Shown here: in pieces, positions 58,571 to 64,000 of the stretch
Position numbering within the stretch: the first letter of the stretch is position 1
Layout: each line of letters starts with the position of its first letter
Assembly (NCBI GenBank): GCA_038380435.1
Contig: JAWZYU010000674.1
Coordinates: forward strand, 1-64,000
DNA from: Ryuthela nishihirai
Taxonomy: Eukaryota; Arthropoda; Arachnida; Araneae; Heptathelidae
Length of the DNA: 64,000 bases
Reading direction: 5' to 3'
Made by a program: the position numbers and the translations under genes
The notes under the pieces: model-generated
What the model was told of the DNA's origin: nothing
Databases searched by the model: none
The model's input: only the letters and a program-made list of their open reading frames with translations

Positions 58571-59792
58571 AAAAAAAAGAATCAACCTTTGGGATTCAAA
58601 CAAAGATGACTAATTTAGAATGCCAGTGTGCTCTGTAATATGCAGCCAATCTCCTGAGTATATATAATATATCCCAACCAATTTTTTTTTGTAAATAAGC
58701 CTTAAATTAAAAATATTTAAATTAGCATTAAATTAAACAATTTCAAATTAAGACTTTAAGTTTACCAAGCAACAAAGCCTATTAAAAATTACAACAGCAT
58801 AGTTCAATACAGCTGAAAAAGGCTCTTACTTCAAGTGAAACTAATAGCATTAAAAGTGAAATGTTAAAATCTTTGAGTGTAAAAGTAAAAAAATTTTTCT
58901 AAATAAACTTTAAGAGTATATGCTTGTTTCCACAATGCAAATTTTTTTTAAAATATTTTGGTTGCCTCTGTTGAACTATTTTATATTTGATAACATTTAA
59001 ACAATGGATATTTCAACTTTTAGACATTCAATCAGGTGAGTTTCACTGCATATATTTGTTTACTAATTAATTTTAAAACTGCTTAAAGGTTAAAGTATGA
59101 AAACAGTCTTATAAAAGAAATGCTTCTTTGTAGTTTCCAATCTACTTCAGCATTATGATCCAATAAAAGTAGGATGAATGTTTCCCATATTAATGAGAAA
59201 ATTATGCTTTCAATGAAACAAAGTGCATTCCTATTAAATGCACAATTCCACTCACAAGAAAAAAAATTATATTTCAAATCTTTGGCACATGGAAAATGAC
59301 AGTTTAATATTTTATTCTATAATTATTTAAAACATAGTTATTTTGTTATTAAACTAATGTGTTGAAAATATCAGGGTTATTTCTTCAATAACTGCTCCTA
59401 AAACAGTGTAAAAATTATTTTCCTATAAAAGGTTTAGGCAGTTGATTTCCAGTTTATATTTGTTTGTATGAATCGAATTACCACTATTGAGCAATATATA
59501 AAACACTAACAGATTTTTCATTAAAAAACTGATTTACAAATCTATCCCAAATACTCAATAAAATTAAATTTATGAGAATTTCCATTTCATTAGAATTGTC
59601 AATATATGTTGTACATAAAAGTTTATAAAGCTTAGCTATTCTTTTACACAAATTAGAAAACTTTTACCTGTCTGTTTATCATAGACAGTGTAATCCAAAG
59701 AATGCAATTGAGGTTTGAATACAAACATTTCTCTAATTTCCTTAACATCTGTTTAAAATTACAAATAAATTACAACCACAGCTACTCTACGT
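58571..59792. other. AT-rich DNA with one half of a dispersed repeat
   Basis: 58777-58890 matches 62063-62180 in the same orientation (CAACAAAGCCTA, ACAGCATAGTTCAATACAGC, GAAAAAGGCT). Otherwise nothing recognised. Confidence 0.6.
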
Positions 59793-61209
59793 CAATTTAA
59801 TTATCACGATAGCTAGCTGCTACTTTACAAAAATTTAAGAAACTGGAAATATTCCTAGGGTGATTTTACAACGTCATCATTTGCCTCTCATCAGAGGTAT
59901 ATTGCATCTCCTGCAATAGCCATACGCCTTATTCAATTTGAAATCTACCCTTTCATTACAAAGGTGATACAGCATGAAAAAGATAATAAAGTATTATTGC
60001 TGTACTTAAAGCTTTTACTGTGACGATTTACATTTCACCAGAGTAAAAGCATGAAAAAGTTACAGCAATACATTTTTCAGTTTTTCAGTTCTCTATATGA
60101 TGCTTGGGCCAACTCAGTCTTTTGTTGCCTTTTAAATGATGATCCTTCTTGGTTGAAGCTCGATTTAATGTCCCACAGGTATAAGGCGAAGGTCTACCAG
60201 TCCCATCACCTTATACCTGTTGTTCTGCTTGGTAATTTTCTGGCCTTAATGTTCTTCCAGACTTGATGTTCTTTGATGTTCCAGTTGTGCATTTAATTAT
60301 AGATGGCTGGTACAGTCTACTATTGTGATTTACATTTCACCCACTTATAGTTGTCTTTCTATTAGACTTCCAGGCTTAAGGTTTACCAGTCCTTCCTTTA
60401 ATGCTGATGGTTATCATGTGCACACAATTAAATTCATAGTTCAATTCAGCATTTGGTTACTGTTTGCTCACCCCAGGAAGATTCAAAGTTCAAAATCAAA
60501 ATAAACTTCAGAAAGTTTTCAAACACAAAAAATAATTAAACATTAAAACGTGAAAAATATTTTAGAAACGACACGAAATCATGATATGTTTCACCCCCCT
60601 CCTGTCTCAGGGCTTCGTCAGATGAGTATGGAACATGAATTTAATTGTGTGCACATGATAACCATCAACATTAAAGTTAGGAATGGTAAACCTTAAGCTT
60701 GGAAATCTAATAGAAAGATGACTACAAGTGGGTGAAATGTAAATCACCACAGTAAAAGCTTTAAGTGCCTATACCAGCCATCTATAATTAAGTGCACAAC
60801 TGGAACATCAAAGAATATCAAGTCTGGAAGAACATTAAGGCCAGAAAATTACCAAGTAGAACAACAGGTATAAGGTGAAGGGACTGGTAGGCCTTGTGTG
60901 GGATGTTAAATCGAGCGTCAACCAAGGAGGATCTCGTTTAAAAGGCAACAAGAGACTGAGCCAGCCCAAGTATCATATACAGAACTGGTAATAATAATTT
61001 ATTATCTTTTTCATATTATATCACCTTTGCAATGAAAGGATAGATTTCAAGTAGAAATGAGGCTTAATGTGTTAAATCATGGATATTGCAGGAGATACAA
61101 TATACCTCTGATGAGAGGCAAATGATGACGTTGTAAAATCACCCTAGGAATATTTTCCGTTTTTTTAATTTTTGTAAAGTAGCAGCTAGATATCATGATA
61201 GTTAAATTG
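59793..61209. mobile_element. 1.4 kb fold-back element
   Basis: Arms of about 600 bp, 59793-60440 and 60640-61209, are inverted repeats around a spacer of about 200 bases. The ends mirror each other (ATAGCTAGCTGCTACTTTAC at the left, its near-inverse at the right), as do internal markers CTCATCAGAGGTATATTGCA and CATGTGCACACAATTAAATT. Arms differ at scattered bases and small indels. No transposase ORF or clear target duplication was found. Confidence 0.85.
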
Positions 61210-62062
61210 GCTGTTTAAAATTGTAACACTAATTATCAATTGAAAGCCTTTAAACTTGACTATGCACTCTAATGCTGAAGTTAACTTTTATTAACGGATA
61301 TAACAATAGCATTATCTAAGATAGTCTGAGTCACATAACTAGTAACAAGATTCAACAATTCTCAGGCATTAGATAGATCATTATAAAATAAATACATATT
61401 GAAGATCACTATAGAAAAAACTGTGAAACAATTTATATAATACACTTAATGTTATAGACTTGTGCATTAAAAAAATTCAGTATATCTTATTTATTTTATC
61501 ATTGGGAAACATTATAAGAAATTGAAAGTAGAAATTTTAAAATGAAATAAGAAAAAAAAAATACTTTAGCTTTGCAATCAATAAAAAAATTAAATTGGCC
61601 ATCATCAAACAAAAAAAGCGTTGTGCGCATTTTCTTTGTTACTGGAAAACGAATTACAATAGCACATCAGCATATCATGAAGTAGCTTTTCAAGTTTAAT
61701 GAAAAATTTAGTCACATGCAGACATCAATTAATTTTAACTTTAAGGCAAAATAGAATTTAGAACAGATAAAGCTTGAAAAAAATTGAGTTCCATGTCTAC
61801 AGGACACATCTTGTGATTCTTTACTACTGAATATAAAAAATTTAAAAATTTTAGAGAAAAAGAGAAAACAATTTTAGTTTAAACCAAGATACAAAAAATT
61901 AAAACATTTGAAATCAGTAAACAATGCTTAATTTATATTCATGCAAAATTGGTAAATACTACTAGAGCAGTGATAAACAACCCATAGTCTATGAGCGAAT
62001 ACAGCAAGCAGCTGTCAAGTGATTTTTAACAGCTGTGAGTTGTTTGAATTTACAAATCTTAC
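61210..62062. other. AT-rich unassigned DNA
   Basis: No gene or repeat recognised apart from A runs. Confidence 0.5.
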
Positions 62063-62180
62063 CTAGCAACAAAGCCTAATAAAAATTGCAACAGCATAGT
62101 TCAATACAGCTGAAAAAGGCTGTCAATTCATAGTGAAACTAATACCATTGAAAGTGAAATGGTAAAAGTCTTTTAGTGTC
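62063..62180 (+). repeat. Dispersed direct repeat, partner of 58777-58890
   Basis: About 115 bases similar to 58777-58890. It is preceded by AGCTGTCAAGTGATTTTTAACAGCTGTGAG-like sequence containing a short inverted repeat. This could be a decayed DNA-transposon or SINE fragment; I cannot classify it. Confidence 0.55.
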
Positions 62181-64000
62181 ACATTAACTTATGCACTAAT
62201 GTCACTGATGAGCTTGAAATCTGCAATAAGACTAAGTTTCCAAATATGGTCTGCAATAAGATTTAGTTATACAAATGCAGTTCACAAGATCTCTTTAAAG
62301 TGTTCTATATTTCAAAAAGGTTGTTTATAACTGCACTGGAACATCTGCTATAATAAATGCATTACAATAATTCTTTTACATATACTGTTTGGTTTAACAA
62401 TTGCAACTTCTTTAAATTTCAAGACAAATTTATAAGATAACTGGAAATACTAAAGTCATAAAATAAATTACAGAGTAGTCAAATGCGAATGCAGAGAAAT
62501 AAAATTACAACCATCGGCATGTAAAAATAGCATATGAAGAGATTAAATTAATGCCTTTTGAAGTATAATTTTGAAAACTTTCTCCAGCATAAATAAGTAC
62601 TTACTGTGGACTAAATAGAAATATATCAATGCCCACATACCTAGAAACAATATTTAGGTAATGTACTGGAATAATAAATATGGTTTAAAAAGTTACATTT
62701 ATAATTAAAACTGACATGGCTATAAAAATTTCAAGAACTTATACATTTTAGCATTATGTTTTTCTCCACATATTCTTGTTGTTTAATTTGATGTAATCAA
62801 GAAAATACTACATATCCCCATCATATATGGAGAGCTGCATGTTGATATATGTCCACTAGAGATGAGTTCAGGTGGGCTCAAGATCAAAAAGTACAGACAA
62901 CTTCAGGCTCAGGGTCAGAATAATTTAAATTTCAAATATTTCTTGCAATTTTGAAAAAAATAAGTTCATTTTTTTTTTAGTTTTTAGTAATGAAATGTAT
63001 GCACCCTGCAGCTTTTGATTATTTTTTATATCTTCACTAACATTAATTGAATGAATGGCTCCTTGCATTTATAATGATGTTACCATGAACTTTCAGTTTC
63101 TACTAATATTTCCAATAGTTTCAATTGACATAGTATTAACATTTTAATTTTTCATAAATTATAATTAATAATATAAGCATAAAGCAATGATTTGTGACAT
63201 GCATCTATATATAAATTACAATGCATCAGAGATTTTTCCCCCCAAATAAAGTTTGGGATCAGGCATACTCAATGGCTTTGTACTTGGGTAGACAAGGGCA
63301 TGAAAACCAAGCCTGAACTCATCTCTAATATTCACCATTTTAGCCAACAAAGACACTTTAACAAATTGTTGTTTAGACAGATGCATTCTTAAATATACAT
63401 CTTTCTACCAGTGCAAATGTTGTTTCATCATGGAAAAGATAAAAGTCTTTATTCTACCTACAAAATGTACAAGTCAGTTTATCAATTTGTGCAACACTTT
63501 CAATTAAGAAATGTTAAAAATGTAAAGCAGCAACTTTACACTTTGTGCTGCACTATATATCACAATGAATACACTCTTTTTCCCTGCATTTTATTATATT
63601 GAAGTCACAACACAGTAAATACAAAAATCAGTTTCAATTTTCAAACTAAAATATTAAATATAAATATATAATATAAATATTTTCATCCCTTATATCATCC
63701 AATTGCAAACATGGAAGTCATAATAGTATAAAACTAATTAGCAAACTTTTAAAAAAGGTATTATTTTCCTTTAAATTCTCAAGTCTGTACTGCATCATGA
63801 ATAATCTATTATGTAGATTAGAGATTATTCAGGAAATCCAAAAAGAGCCCACACTTGGAAGGTTAAACCAAGAGAATTTTAAAACTGTAGCAATCTTTAT
63901 TTCAATATATGCAACAAACAAGAGAAAAATATAATAATAATAATGACTGAAAACTGTGAAGTTGGGTCCGTGCTTCTCTTCATATTAAAAGATTATATTT
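62181..64000. other. AT-rich unassigned DNA, possible 3' UTR on the minus strand
   Basis: No repeat or supported ORF. An AATAAA signal on the minus strand lies at about 63896-63901 and others are scattered, as expected by chance in such AT-rich DNA. A gene's UTR or intron extending beyond the window cannot be excluded. Confidence 0.35.

Overview
This 64 kb window is animal genomic DNA dominated by transposable elements. I found no host protein-coding gene, rRNA or functional tRNA gene that the sequence supports. Intron-scale AT-rich DNA, tRNA-derived SINEs, jockey/CR1-like and RTE-like non-LTR retrotransposons, Tc1/mariner and hAT relics and fold-back elements point to a repeat-rich invertebrate. 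An arthropod, perhaps a chelicerate, is my best guess, but that is inference. Coding remnants all belong to mobile elements and all carry stops or frameshifts.

Layout. 0-4.9 kb: a SINE, a palindromic mariner-type MITE, and a 47-bp minisatellite of about 38 units (1.81-3.59 kb) with a 0.9 kb flank ending in a SINE that carries a 24-bp minisatellite. 4.9-8.2 kb: unassigned DNA, a 23-bp minisatellite, a perfect hairpin and SINE copies. 8.2-14.5 kb: a second, much larger 47-bp array (about 100 units, with a 562-bp higher-order repeat) and a second copy of the same flank. 14.5-33 kb: many SINE-A copies, several nested, several with tandemly multiplied 3' halves (169-bp units) and one with 14 exact 158-bp units; also a TIR MITE and LINE 3' fragments. 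33-38.3 kb: tandem SINEs, then a degenerate LINE (reverse transcriptase 35.3-36.7 kb) interrupted by another LINE fragment and a SINE-B fragment. Its 3' region holds a single 47-bp unit, the apparent ancestor of the two arrays. 38.3-44.4 kb: an RTE-like LINE end, a short hAT element with an 8-bp target duplication, a TA-flanked fold-back element containing a SINE, and an RTE-like end inserted in an old SINE. 44.4-64 kb: mostly AT-rich unassigned DNA (intron, intergenic or UTR) with scattered SINEs, a Tc1-like transposon with decayed transposase (50.6-51.8 kb), an internally deleted TIR transposon (54.37-54.82 kb) and a 1.4 kb fold-back element (59.8-61.2 kb).

Main biological signals. (1) A LINE 3' region whose 47-bp segment is single-copy in one copy but expanded to about 38 and 100 units in a duplicated second insertion. 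(2) A SINE family (here SINE-A) whose 3' half is multimerised through one identical junction at five loci, three of them with clear separate target site duplications. (3) A second SINE family (SINE-B) whose 3' end resembles the end of the RTE-like LINE in the same window, suggesting a SINE-LINE partnership. Family names SINE-A, SINE-B, LINE-1, LINE-2 and LINE-3 are local labels only.
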